DNA from: CAYFRC01 sp050946115
Lineage (GTDB): Bacteria > Bacillota > Clostridia > Christensenellales > Aristaeellaceae
DNA length: 32,432 bases
Assembly (NCBI GenBank): GCA_050946115.1
Contig: JBMNUF010000026.1
Coordinates: 1 to 32,432, forward strand
Direction: 5' to 3'
Under the pieces are notes generated by a model. That model was not told the DNA's origin, made no database searches, and saw nothing but the letters and a program-made list of their open reading frames with translations. Below are positions 1-8,093 of the stretch, piece after piece; positions within the stretch are counted from its first letter, which is position 1, and each line of letters begins with the position of its first letter. Both the position numbers and the translations under genes were made by a program.

Positions 1-185
1 CTCTCTTTGCTGCGTTCTACCCCTTCTAGTAAGAGAATGAGCACGAGAGCCAAACTTGCTAAAGCGGCATTAAATCCTGAGTTCCTGTCTCTTGCTTTGT
101 TTGGAAAGTAAATGATGTCGCCCTGGTACAATGAGCCTTCAATACCCCAGTGACACCTTGCAGATAAAGCGTATTCGGATACATC
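1..185 (-). pseudogene. Probable ISAs1-like transposase C-terminal remnant, cut by the left edge
   Basis: Reading the minus strand from 185 to 1 gives about 61 codons without a stop. They contain ARCHWGIEGSLYQGDIIYF, followed by an alanine/leucine-rich helix. The spacing HWGIE-x-x-L-x-x-x-D-x-x-x-F followed by an N...A...L segment resembles the C-terminal part of ISAs1-type DDE transposases, though the match was made by eye. A TAG stop at 188-186 lies directly before this stretch and no good start codon follows it. A neighbouring frame at about 277-212 encodes a short Cys-rich tail (KCADCKVNC) and then stops. The piece therefore looks like a decayed insertion sequence and not an intact gene. 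The protein would continue beyond position 1, so its true extent is unknown. A short unrelated protein with an undetected start is the alternative. Confidence 0.35.
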
Positions 186-268
186 CTACCCTCGGCATAT
201 TCAGTGCCTAATCAAGAGCGGCAATTTACCTTGCAATCTGCACACTTGTCAAACGCACGGGAAATTTC

Positions 269-298
269 TTGACCGATGCTTTATGCGTGTGGTATACT
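269..298 (+). promoter_or_regulatory. Sigma-A-type promoter of the first Nudix gene
   Basis: TTGACC (269-274), an 18-bp spacer and TATACT (293-298), with an extended TGG just before the -10. Transcription would begin near 305. This rules out the longer reading frame that opens at the TTG of the -35 box and supports the downstream GTG start at 335. Confidence 0.7.
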
Positions 299-334
299 TT
301 CATGGAAAAGGTGTGGAGAAGGAAGGGTGTTACG

Positions 335-784
335 GTGTCTGTACGCAACTCCGCGAAGGCAATCGTCGTAAAGGACGGCGAAATCCTGCTCAACCGGTGC
401 AGTTCTCGCCTCGGGCAGTACTACGCCCTTCCGGGCGGCGGGCAGAGGGAGGGCGAAACGCTGCAGGAGGCGCTCGTCCGCGAGGTATTGGAGGAAACGG
501 GGCTGCGCGTGCGCCCGGAAAGGCTTTGCGGCGTATACGAGCACATCGCGGCGAGGCGCGCGGACGGCAACGACCACAAGATCTATTTCGTATTTTTCTG
601 CACGCCTGAGGGGAAGGGGCGCGAAAAGCCCACGGAAAGGGACGCCTTCCAGCTCGGCTCGCAGTGGGTAAAGCTTGAGGACATTCCGTACACGCGGCTC
701 TTTCCGATCGCGATTCGCGACAATCTGATGCGGATGCTCTCTTCGGAGGACGCGCTCTTTTTAGGTTCGGTACGGAAAAAGTAA
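335..784 (+). CDS. Nudix hydrolase
   Basis: This is a Nudix-fold pyrophosphatase of about 149 residues. It carries a complete Nudix box, G-x5-E-x7-REVLEETGL, which binds the divalent metal and cleaves X-linked nucleoside diphosphates. Substrate cannot be read from the sequence; candidates are an oxidised nucleotide, an ADP-sugar or similar. The frame is open from a TTG at 269 and an ATG at 302, but both precede or touch the predicted transcription start near 305. The GTG at 335 has AAGGAAGGG (319-327) seven bases upstream and starts the protein at MSVRNSAKAIVV, directly before the first Nudix strand, so it is preferred. No signal peptide or membrane segment is visible, so the enzyme should be cytosolic. 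The gene is monocistronic and faces a second Nudix gene. Family assignment is firm; function is not. Confidence 0.85.
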   Translation: MSVRNSAKAIVVKDGEILLNRCSSRLGQYYALPGGGQREGETLQEALVREVLEETGLRVRPERLCGVYEHIAARRADGNDHKIYFVFFCTPEGKGREKPTERDAFQLGSQWVKLEDIPYTRLFPIAIRDNLMRMLSSEDALFLGSVRKK

Positions 785-802
785 GGCTATACCTTACCCG
801 GG

Positions 803-838
803 TCGCCGAAGGGAATCAGCAGAAAAACCCTTCGGCGA
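803..838. terminator. Inverted repeat between convergent Nudix genes, possible bidirectional terminator
   Basis: TCGCCGAAGGG (803-813) and CCCTTCGGCGA (828-838) form a perfect 11-bp stem with a 14-nt loop. The stop codon of the minus-strand Nudix gene lies in the loop (816-818). Neither side has a clear T-tract, so rho-independent termination is only a guess. The position between converging genes fits. Confidence 0.4.
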
Positions 839-1334
839 TGAGCATTTCGAGGACTCTCGCCTCCCGCTCGAACATCAAATGATTGTGCGGGCTTTTGAAC
901 ATCCTGCGGTTTTTCCGTATCGCAATGTGCGGATCGACATATTCCAAGACGTAGGATTCTTCAGATTCGTAATTGTCTAACACTTGCTGCCCAACGGCAT
1001 CGCGCACCTGGCAGAAATAGTAGAAATTGTCCTGAATAAAGCATTCCGAAGCGTCGATGTCGCTTTTTTGGATTCGGTGGACGTATCCGTACTCCCTGAC
1101 GGATTCGGGGATCACGGTCATGCCCGTTTCTTCGCAAGTTTCCCGAATCATCGCATCTTTGGGGCTTTCGCCTTCCTCGGTTCCGCCGCCCGGAAACTTG
1201 TAATAGTCGTATTTCAGGCTGCGAACCATCGCGACGCGGTTGCCGCGAATGATAATGCTCCGCGCGGAATCGCGCCTGAAGGTGCGCGTACAATCGAAAT
1301 AGTCGCGCATGTCCATCTCAAACAAAAGCCGCAT
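816..1334 (-). CDS. Nudix hydrolase
   Basis: A second Nudix-fold hydrolase of 172 residues. The Nudix box begins at FPGGGTEEGE and ends in RETCEETGM, so all metal-binding glutamates are present. An N-terminal beta segment (RSIIIRGNRVAMV) precedes the box and a long C-terminal part rich in charged residues follows. The protein is not closely similar to the Nudix gene at 335-784 outside the box, so this is not a recent duplication. The ATG at 1334 has GGAGG five bases upstream; internal ATGs at codons 7 and 9 are possible alternatives. The gene follows fhs on the same strand, but a strong terminator stands between them, so it either has an unrecognised promoter or depends on read-through. The substrate is unknown; the enzyme is probably cytosolic. 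Confidence 0.85.
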   Translation of the reverse strand: MRLLFEMDMRDYFDCTRTFRRDSARSIIIRGNRVAMVRSLKYDYYKFPGGGTEEGESPKDAMIRETCEETGMTVIPESVREYGYVHRIQKSDIDASECFIQDNFYYFCQVRDAVGQQVLDNYESEESYVLEYVDPHIAIRKNRRMFKSPHNHLMFEREARVLEMLIAEGFFC

Positions 1335-1358
1335 GGCTGCCTCCGAAAAGATTTCGTT

Positions 1359-1416
1359 CCTATAAGAAAGAACAGCCGGAATCCCGCGCAGACCGCTTTG
1401 CCGCCGGATTCCGGCT
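1359..1416 (-). terminator. Rho-independent terminator of the purine operon, after fhs
   Basis: On the minus strand AGCCGGAATCC (1416-1406) pairs perfectly with GGATTCCGGCT (1384-1374) across a 21-nt loop. The T-rich stretch GTTCTTTCTTATAGG follows (1373-1359). It begins about a dozen bases after the fhs stop codon, where the operon should end. Confidence 0.7.
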
Positions 1417-1427
1417 TGTTGTTCGTC

Positions 1428-3104
1428 TTAAAACAGCCCGGTGATCCTGCCGCTCTCGTCCACGTCGATGGATTCGGCGGAGGGTACCTTGGGGAGCCCG
1501 GGCATCGTCATGATATCGCCGGTCATGACGATCACAAAGCCCGCGCCCGCGGCGACCTTGACGTTGCGCACGGTGACGGCGAAGTCCTCCGGCGCGCCGA
1601 GCCTTGCGGGGTCGTCGGAAAAGCTGTACTGCGTCTTTGCGACGCACACGGGCAGGTTTCCGAAGCCGAGTTTTTCGAGGGATTCGATCTGCTTTTTCGC
1701 GGCGGGCACGATCTCCGCGCATTTTCCGCCGTAGACTTTCGTCACAAGGGCGGAGATTTTATCGGAAAGCGGCAAATCGATGTCGTAGGCAAAGCGGAAA
1801 TCGCCCTTTTCCTCCTCACAGAGCCTGACCACCTCGCGCGCGAGCTCCTCCGCGCCCTTGCCACCCTCCGCCCATACGGTGGAAAGGCGCGCGTTTACGC
1901 CGAGAGAGGCGCATTTTTCCTCGATGTATTGAATCTCCGCATCCGTATCGGTGGGGAAGCGGTTGATCGCGACGACGCAGGGCAGGCCATATACTTCCCG
2001 AATGTTGCGCACGTGCCGAAGCAGGTTCGGAATTCCCTTTTCGAGCGCCTTCAGATTTTCCTCGCCGAGTTTCTTCTTGTTCATGCCGCCGTGGAGCTTG
2101 AGAGCGCGCACGGTCGCCACGATGACGACAGCGTCCGGGCGCAGGTTCGCCATGCGGCACTTGATATCCAAGAACTTTTCCGCGCCCAAGTCCGCGCCGA
2201 ACCCTGCCTCCGTCACGGCGTAGTCGCCGACGCGCAGCGCCAGTTTCGTCGCCATTACGGAGTTGCAGCCGTGCGCGATGTTGGCAAACGGGCCGCCGTG
2301 AATGAAGGCGGGCGTGCCCTCGAGCGTCTGCACGAGATTGGGCTTGAACGCGTCCTTGAGCAGCGCGGCGAGCGCGCCCGTGGCCTTCAGATCGCCTGCG
2401 GTCACGGGCGTATCGTCAAAGGTGTAACCCACGACGATGCGCGAAAGCCGTGCCTTCAGGTCTGCGATCGAATCGGAAAGGCAGAACACCGCCATGATTT
2501 CCGAGGCGACCGTGATGTCGAAGCCGTCCTCGCGCGGCGTGCCGTTGGGCTTTCCGCCGAGGCCGGAGACGATGTTTCGCAGCTGCCTGTCGTTCATATC
2601 CACGCAGCGCCGCCACGTGATCTTGCGCGTGTCGATGCCGAGCGCATTTCCCTGCTGGATGTGGTTATCGAGCATCGCCGCGAGTAGGTTGTTCGCCGCG
2701 CCGATCGCGTGGAAATCACCCGTGAAGTGCAGGTTGATGTCCTCCATGGGGACGACCTGCGCGTATCCGCCGCCCGCAGCGCCGCCCTTTACGCCGAACA
2801 CGGGGCCGAGCGACGGCTCGCGCAGCGCGACGGATGCGCGCTTTCCAATGCGGGAAAGCCCGTCCGCAAGCCCGATGGTGGTCGTCGTCTTGCCCTCGCC
2901 CGCGGGCGTGGGGGTGATCGCCGTGACGAGGATGAGTTTCCCCGCTTTGGAATCTCCTTCGCGGAGGAATGCGGGGTCGATCTTCGCCTTGTAGCGCCCG
3001 TAGTGCTCCACGTAGTCTTCGGCGATGCCCGCGCGGCGCGCGATCTCCGAAACGGGGCGCATCTCGCAGCACTGGGCGATCTCGATGTCGGTCAAATAGC
3101 CCAT
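1428..3104 (-). CDS. fhs: Formate-tetrahydrofolate ligase
   Basis: ATP-dependent ligase that joins formate to tetrahydrofolate, giving 10-formyl-THF. The protein has 558 residues, the usual family length. Near residue 70 it carries the family P-loop TPTPAGEGKTTTTIGLADGL, and later the conserved blocks REPSLGPVFGVKGGAAGGGY, LHFTGDFHAI and EAGFGADLGAEKF. AAGGAGAG lies a few bases upstream of the ATG. It is the last gene of the purine operon, 15 bases after purL. The placement makes sense because PurN and the AICAR transformylase upstream both consume 10-formyl-THF. The enzyme also belongs to the Wood-Ljungdahl methyl branch, but nothing else from that pathway is in the window. Folding is complete and no motif is broken. 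It should act in the cytosol as a tetramer, as in the family. Confidence 0.97.
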   Translation of the reverse strand: MGYLTDIEIAQCCEMRPVSEIARRAGIAEDYVEHYGRYKAKIDPAFLREGDSKAGKLILVTAITPTPAGEGKTTTTIGLADGLSRIGKRASVALREPSLGPVFGVKGGAAGGGYAQVVPMEDINLHFTGDFHAIGAANNLLAAMLDNHIQQGNALGIDTRKITWRRCVDMNDRQLRNIVSGLGGKPNGTPREDGFDITVASEIMAVFCLSDSIADLKARLSRIVVGYTFDDTPVTAGDLKATGALAALLKDAFKPNLVQTLEGTPAFIHGGPFANIAHGCNSVMATKLALRVGDYAVTEAGFGADLGAEKFLDIKCRMANLRPDAVVIVATVRALKLHGGMNKKKLGEENLKALEKGIPNLLRHVRNIREVYGLPCVVAINRFPTDTDAEIQYIEEKCASLGVNARLSTVWAEGGKGAEELAREVVRLCEEEKGDFRFAYDIDLPLSDKISALVTKVYGGKCAEIVPAAKKQIESLEKLGFGNLPVCVAKTQYSFSDDPARLGAPEDFAVTVRNVKVAAGAGFVIVMTGDIMTMPGLPKVPSAESIDVDESGRITGLF

Positions 3105-3119
3105 ATGATGTATCTCTCC

Positions 3120-6100
3120 TTAGCCTTTGAAATAGGCGGCAGCCGCCTCGAACATGCGAATGTCGTATTCGCCCGGCACGTTTTTGTACAGCCCGCAGCC
3201 GATGCGCTCGCTGTGCCCCATCTTGCCGAACACGCGCCCGTCGGGGGAGGTGATGCCCTCGACGGCTAAGATTGAGCCGTTGGGGTTGTAGCGCACGTCC
3301 ATCGTGGCGTTGCCGCAGGCATCGACGTACTGCGTGGCGATCTGCCCGTTTTCGATCAACTGCCGCAAAAGCGTTTCGCTCGCGATGAAGCGCCCTTCGC
3401 CGTGGGAGATCGGAACGCTCACGATGTCACCGACATTTTTATAGCGAAGGAACGGCGACTTGTTGGATGCGATGCGCGTCCTCACGATGCGGCTTTGGTG
3501 CCTGCCGATGGTGTTGAACGTCAAGGTGGGATAGGTTTCGTCCGCGTCGAGGATTGTTCCGAACGGCACGAGCCCGAGCTTGATGAGCGCCTGAAACCCG
3601 TTGCATATGCCGCAGATTAGCCCGTCGCGCGCATTCAGAAGGCGCATGACGCCCTCCTTGATCTCCTCGTTGCGCAGGAACGCTGTGATGAATTTGCCGC
3701 TGCCGTCCGGCTCGTCGCCGCCGGAAAAGCCGCCGGGGATGAACAAAAGCTGCGCGCGCTCGAGCGCATTTGCGAACGCTTCGACGCTTCGCGCCGCGCC
3801 CTCTGCGGAGATGTTGTTGATGACGAGGATTTGCGCATCGAAGCCCGCGTTGCGCACCGCCTTCGCGCTGTCGTATTCGCAGTTCGTGCCGGGGAATACG
3901 GGGATGAGCGCCGTGGGTTTTGCGGTTTTGACTTTGGGCGCGGGATACGATTTCGCGGCATAGGAAACGTTTTCCGCAGTGCCCTTCGTTTCGATGTTGC
4001 AGCGGAACACGTTCTCCAGGCGGTCTTCGTAGATCGAGAGCAGTTCCCGCAGGGAAATGCTTTCGCCGTTTCGCGTAAACGCCGTATCTTTCGTGATTTC
4101 GCCCAACAGGCGCGCGTTTTCGATGGGCTGCGTCGTTTCGACGACGAACGCGCCGAAGGTGTTCCCGAAGAGCGTCTGCACGGAAATATCGTCTGCGAAA
4201 CGAAAGCCGAAGCCGTTTCCGAATGCCATCTTCATCACCGCTTCCGCGATGCCGCCCATGCAGGGCGTGTAGCACGAGAGGACGATGCCGCCTCGCATGA
4301 GCGCGGTCACGCGATCAAACAGCGCTTTGAGCGAATCGGCTTTGGGCAGCCCGTTTTCGTCGAGCGCGCATTCGAGCAGATACACCTTGTTTCCCGCCGC
4401 CTTGAAGTCGGGGGAGACGATATTATGCACCTTATCGGTCGTCACCGCGAAGGAGACGAGCGTGGGTGGCACGTCCAACTTTTCAAACGAGCCGCTCATG
4501 GAGTCCTTGCCGCCGATCGCGCCGATGCCGAGCTCCGTTTGCGCGGCAAACGCGCCGAGCAGCGCCGCGAACGGCTTTCCCCAGCGCTTGGGGTCGTTCA
4601 TCGGCTTTTCAAAGTACTCCTGGAACGTGAGATACACGTCTTCAAAGCTCGCGCCGCTCGCAATCAGCTTGCAGACGCTTTCGACCACGGCGAGGAAGGC
4701 GCCGTGGTATGGGCTTTGGGAGGAAATCAGGGGATTGAAGCCGAACGACATGAGCGAACAGTCGTTTGTATCGCCCTTTTCGACGGAGATTTTCTGCACT
4801 AGGGCCTGTACGGGCGTGAGCTGATTTTTCCCGCCGAAGGGCATGAGCACCGTGCCCGCGCCGATGGTGGAATCGAACCGCTCGGAAAGCCCGCGCTTGG
4901 AGCAGATGTTGAGGTCGTTTGCCAAAGCCCTGTAGTTTTCCGCAAAGCCGCCGCTGACGGCCTTGGGCGTAAACTCCGCCTTCGCGGGCGCAACGGAAAT
5001 GTGCTTTTCCGCGCCGTTGGAATTCAGAAATTCGCGGCTGATGTCCACGATGACGTCCCCGTTCCAGCGCATAGTGAGCCGCTTTTCGGCTTTCACATGC
5101 GCGACGACGACAGCGTTTAAGTTTTCCTCGCCGGCGAGCGCGATGAATGTCTCTACATCCTCGGGAGATACGACGACCGCCATGCGCTCCTGCGATTCGG
5201 AGATCGCGAGCTCCGTGCCGTCGAGTCCCTCGTATTTCTTGGGCACCTTATCCAGATCGATGTCCAGCCCGTCCGCCAGTTCGCCGATCGCGACGGATAC
5301 GCCGCCCGCGCCGAAATCGTTGCAGCGCTTGATCATGCGCGCGGCTTCGCCGTTTCGGAACAGGCGCTGGAGCTTGCGCTCTTCGGGCGCGTTGCCCTTT
5401 TGCACCTCCGCGCCGCAGGTCTCCACGGATTTGGCGGTGTGCGCCTTGGAAGAGCCCGTCGCGCCGCCGATGCCGTCGCGCCCCGTCGCGCCGCCCAAGA
5501 GGATCACGGCGTCTCCCGGCGCGGGCGTTTCGCGCCGCACGTTTTCGGCGGGCGTCGCCGCGATGACCGCGCCGATCTCCATGCGCTTTGCGGCATAGCC
5601 CGGGTGGTAAATCTCGTCCACGATGCCCGTCGCCAGCCCGATCTGGTTGCCGTAGGAGGAATAGCCCGCCGCAGCCGTCGTCACGATCTTGCGCTGCGGC
5701 AGCTTGCCCTCGATCGTCTCAGACAGCGGCACGGTCGGGTCTGCGGCGCCGGTTACGCGCATCGCGCCGTAGACATAGGAGCGCCCCGATAGCGGGTCGC
5801 GAATCGCGCCGCCGATGCAGGTCGCCGCGCCGCCGAACGGCTCGATCTCTGTGGGGTGGTTGTGCGTCTCGTTCTTAAACAGCAGGAGCCAGTCCTCTTT
5901 TTTCCCGTCCACTTCCACCTGAATCTTCACGGTGCAGGCGTTGATCTCTTCGGATTCGTCGAGCTTGTCCAGCTTGCCTTCCTTTTTGAGGTATTTGACC
6001 GCGAGCGTCGCGATGTCCATGAGGCAAATCGGCTTTGTGCGCCCGAGGGCCTTGCGCACATCCAGATATTTCTGATACGCATTTTCGAGCAGCGCGTCCT

Positions 6101-6809
6101 CGAACGAAACGCCGTCTATGTGCGTGAGGAACGTCGTGTGGCGGCAGTGGTCCGACCAGTAGGTGTCGATCATCCGAAGCTCCGTGAGCGTCGAGTCGCG
6201 ATCCTCGGAGCGGAAGTAGTCCCTGCAGAACGCGATGTCGCCCGCATCCATCGCGAGGCCGTACTGCGCAATGCAGTCTACAAGCCCCTTCTCGTCGAGC
6301 CCCCGAAACCCCGCGAGGATTTCGACCTTATCGGGCGTCGGGTACACGGTCTTGATGGTTTCGGGCAGGGCAAGGGAAGCCTCGCGCGCCTCCACGGGGT
6401 TGATGACGTATTTTTTCAGCTTTTCAAAATCGGCTTCCGAGATGTCGCCGTACAGGCAATACACCTTCGCCGAGCGAATGAGCGGGCGCTCGCCGCGCGA
6501 GATGAGCTGGATGCACTGCGCGGCGCTGTCCGCGCGCTGGTCGAACTGGCCGGGCAGATATTCCACGGCGAAGACCTTTGCGCCCGAAAAATCGGGGGCA
6601 GCGCTCGCAATATCCACCTGCGGCTCCGAAAAGACGGTGCGCACGGCATCGTCAAACAGCGCTTTTTCGATATCCTCCGCGTCGTAGCGGTTCAAAAGGC
6701 GCACCTTTTCTAAGTTTTCGATGCCGAGCATGTGCACGACTTCGTCGCATAGGGCGCGCGCCTCGCTTGCGAACGCGGGCTTTTTCTCTACGTAGATTCT
6801 GTATACCAT
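3120..6809 (-). CDS. purL: Phosphoribosylformylglycinamidine synthase, single-chain form
   Basis: Converts FGAR, ATP and glutamine to FGAM, the fourth step of purine synthesis. At 1229 residues it is the long single-chain type known from Clostridia and relatives; Bacillus instead uses separate PurS, PurL and PurQ. An N-terminal PurS-like region comes first. Two synthetase halves follow, with the substrate/ATP motif THNHPTEIEPFGGAATCIGG and later GGKDSMSG. The C-terminal glutaminase domain has FPGTNCEYD and the nucleophile cysteine in GICNGFQAL (about residue 1069), and SHGEGRF near the end. The start is the ATG at 6809 (MVYRIYVEKKPAF), preceded by AAGGAG. The reading frame stays open far upstream into purD, but that part is out of frame with PurD and is not used. 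Only five bases separate it from purD. Confidence 0.96.
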   Translation of the reverse strand: MVYRIYVEKKPAFASEARALCDEVVHMLGIENLEKVRLLNRYDAEDIEKALFDDAVRTVFSEPQVDIASAAPDFSGAKVFAVEYLPGQFDQRADSAAQCIQLISRGERPLIRSAKVYCLYGDISEADFEKLKKYVINPVEAREASLALPETIKTVYPTPDKVEILAGFRGLDEKGLVDCIAQYGLAMDAGDIAFCRDYFRSEDRDSTLTELRMIDTYWSDHCRHTTFLTHIDGVSFEDALLENAYQKYLDVRKALGRTKPICLMDIATLAVKYLKKEGKLDKLDESEEINACTVKIQVEVDGKKEDWLLLFKNETHNHPTEIEPFGGAATCIGGAIRDPLSGRSYVYGAMRVTGAADPTVPLSETIEGKLPQRKIVTTAAAGYSSYGNQIGLATGIVDEIYHPGYAAKRMEIGAVIAATPAENVRRETPAPGDAVILLGGATGRDGIGGATGSSKAHTAKSVETCGAEVQKGNAPEERKLQRLFRNGEAARMIKRCNDFGAGGVSVAIGELADGLDIDLDKVPKKYEGLDGTELAISESQERMAVVVSPEDVETFIALAGEENLNAVVVAHVKAEKRLTMRWNGDVIVDISREFLNSNGAEKHISVAPAKAEFTPKAVSGGFAENYRALANDLNICSKRGLSERFDSTIGAGTVLMPFGGKNQLTPVQALVQKISVEKGDTNDCSLMSFGFNPLISSQSPYHGAFLAVVESVCKLIASGASFEDVYLTFQEYFEKPMNDPKRWGKPFAALLGAFAAQTELGIGAIGGKDSMSGSFEKLDVPPTLVSFAVTTDKVHNIVSPDFKAAGNKVYLLECALDENGLPKADSLKALFDRVTALMRGGIVLSCYTPCMGGIAEAVMKMAFGNGFGFRFADDISVQTLFGNTFGAFVVETTQPIENARLLGEITKDTAFTRNGESISLRELLSIYEDRLENVFRCNIETKGTAENVSYAAKSYPAPKVKTAKPTALIPVFPGTNCEYDSAKAVRNAGFDAQILVINNISAEGAARSVEAFANALERAQLLFIPGGFSGGDEPDGSGKFITAFLRNEEIKEGVMRLLNARDGLICGICNGFQALIKLGLVPFGTILDADETYPTLTFNTIGRHQSRIVRTRIASNKSPFLRYKNVGDIVSVPISHGEGRFIASETLLRQLIENGQIATQYVDACGNATMDVRYNPNGSILAVEGITSPDGRVFGKMGHSERIGCGLYKNVPGEYDIRMFEAAAAYFKG

Positions 6810-6814
6810 GTCCT

Positions 6815-8080
6815 CTACTCCTTCGCCTTGAGGGCGCTTTGTCCGATGTCGCGGCGACAGAACTTGTTCTCGAAGCGGATTCGTTCGGCTCTTTCGTAGG
6901 CAGCAGAAAGCGCTTCCCGAAGCGTCTTTCCGATGCCCGTAACGCCCAGCACGCGCCCGCCGGCGGTCACGAGCTTTCCGTCCTTTAGCGCGGTGCCTGC
7001 CGAAATCACGTGCGGCAGCACGTCTTCGGGAATATCGATCGCAAACCCCTTTTCGTAGGACGCGGGGTAGCCTTCGGACGCCAAGATAATGCACGCGGAG
7101 CAGTCGTCCGAAAAGGCGACCTCCGTCTCCGAAAGGGTGCCGTTCGTGGTCGCCTGCATGACCGTCAGAAGATCGCTTCGCATGAGCGGCAGCACGACCT
7201 GCGTCTCCGGGTCGCCGAAGCGGCAGTTGTATTCGATGACCTTGGGCCCATTGGGCGTAAGCATCAGCCCGAAATAGAGGCAGCCCTTGAACGCGCGCCC
7301 CTCGCTGTGCATCGCTTGAATCGTGGGGAGGAAGATCGTCTCCATGCAGATTTTCGCGATTTCGTCCGTGTAATACGGGTTTGGCGCGATGCAGCCCATG
7401 CCGCCGGTGTTTGCGCCCCTGTCGCCGTCCAGCGCGCGCTTGTGATCCATGGAAGAGACCATGGGTTTTACGCACTTGCCGTCCGTTAACGCAAGTACGG
7501 AGACCTCAGGCCCCGTCAAAAACTCCTCGATGACGACGGTTTTTCCGCTGTTTCCGAATTTTCCGCCCTCCATCATGGAGTGGATCGCAGCCTTCGCCTC
7601 TTCGCGCGTTTCGGCGATGATCACGCCCTTGCCGAGCGCGAGCCCGTCCGCCTTGACGACGATGGGCACCGGCGCGTTTTCGACATAGGCGAGCGCCTGC
7701 TCCATATCGGAAAACGATGCGAATTCGGCGGTCGGAATGGAATACTTTTGCATGAGGTTCTTGGCAAAGGCCTTGCTCCCCTCGATGATCGCGGCGTTTG
7801 CGCGGGGACCGAAGCAGGGGATGCCGCGCGCTTCCAGCGCGTCCACCGCGCCCAGGACGAGCGGGTCGTCCGGCGCGACGACGGCATAGTCGATCTTGTT
7901 ATCCGCCGCGAAGAGTGCGATGTTTTCGATGTCCGTGGCATGGATCGGGACGCATACGGCGTCTCGCGCGATGCCGCCGTTTCCGGGGAGCGCGTAGATC
8001 GCCTCCACGGCGGGATTTTCCTTCAGCTTTTTGATGATGGCGTGTTCGCGCCCGCCGCCGCCGACTACAAGCAGTTTCAT
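6815..8080 (-). CDS. purD: Phosphoribosylamine-glycine ligase (GAR synthetase)
   Basis: ATP-grasp ligase that joins glycine to phosphoribosylamine, the second step of the pathway. The protein has 421 residues, normal for the family. It opens with the typical MKLLVVGGGGREHAI, which forms the N-terminal nucleotide-like fold. The ATP-grasp core shows VVKADGLALGKGV and a later block containing DHKRALDGDRGANTGGMG, the usual PurD signature. The C-terminal part ends with conserved GIGKTLREA. It sits between the AICAR transformylase gene and purL in the same operon, with gaps of 13 and 5 bases. No anomalies are seen. The unstable product of PurF must be handed to this enzyme, so co-expression with the odd PurF upstream is relevant. 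Confidence 0.97.
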   Translation of the reverse strand: MKLLVVGGGGREHAIIKKLKENPAVEAIYALPGNGGIARDAVCVPIHATDIENIALFAADNKIDYAVVAPDDPLVLGAVDALEARGIPCFGPRANAAIIEGSKAFAKNLMQKYSIPTAEFASFSDMEQALAYVENAPVPIVVKADGLALGKGVIIAETREEAKAAIHSMMEGGKFGNSGKTVVIEEFLTGPEVSVLALTDGKCVKPMVSSMDHKRALDGDRGANTGGMGCIAPNPYYTDEIAKICMETIFLPTIQAMHSEGRAFKGCLYFGLMLTPNGPKVIEYNCRFGDPETQVVLPLMRSDLLTVMQATTNGTLSETEVAFSDDCSACIILASEGYPASYEKGFAIDIPEDVLPHVISAGTALKDGKLVTAGGRVLGVTGIGKTLREALSAAYERAERIRFENKFCRRDIGQSALKAKE

Positions 8081-8093
8081 GTCGGCACCCCGA

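Noticed and set aside
984..2687. Open frame of 567 codons on the plus strand
   Set aside because: Antisense to fhs and a Nudix gene, with no family motif and no ribosome site.
6810..7475. N-terminal extension of purL
   Set aside because: The frame stays open inside purD, but the sequence is a shifted reading of PurD. The ATG at 6809 has a good ribosome site and the normal PurL N-terminus.
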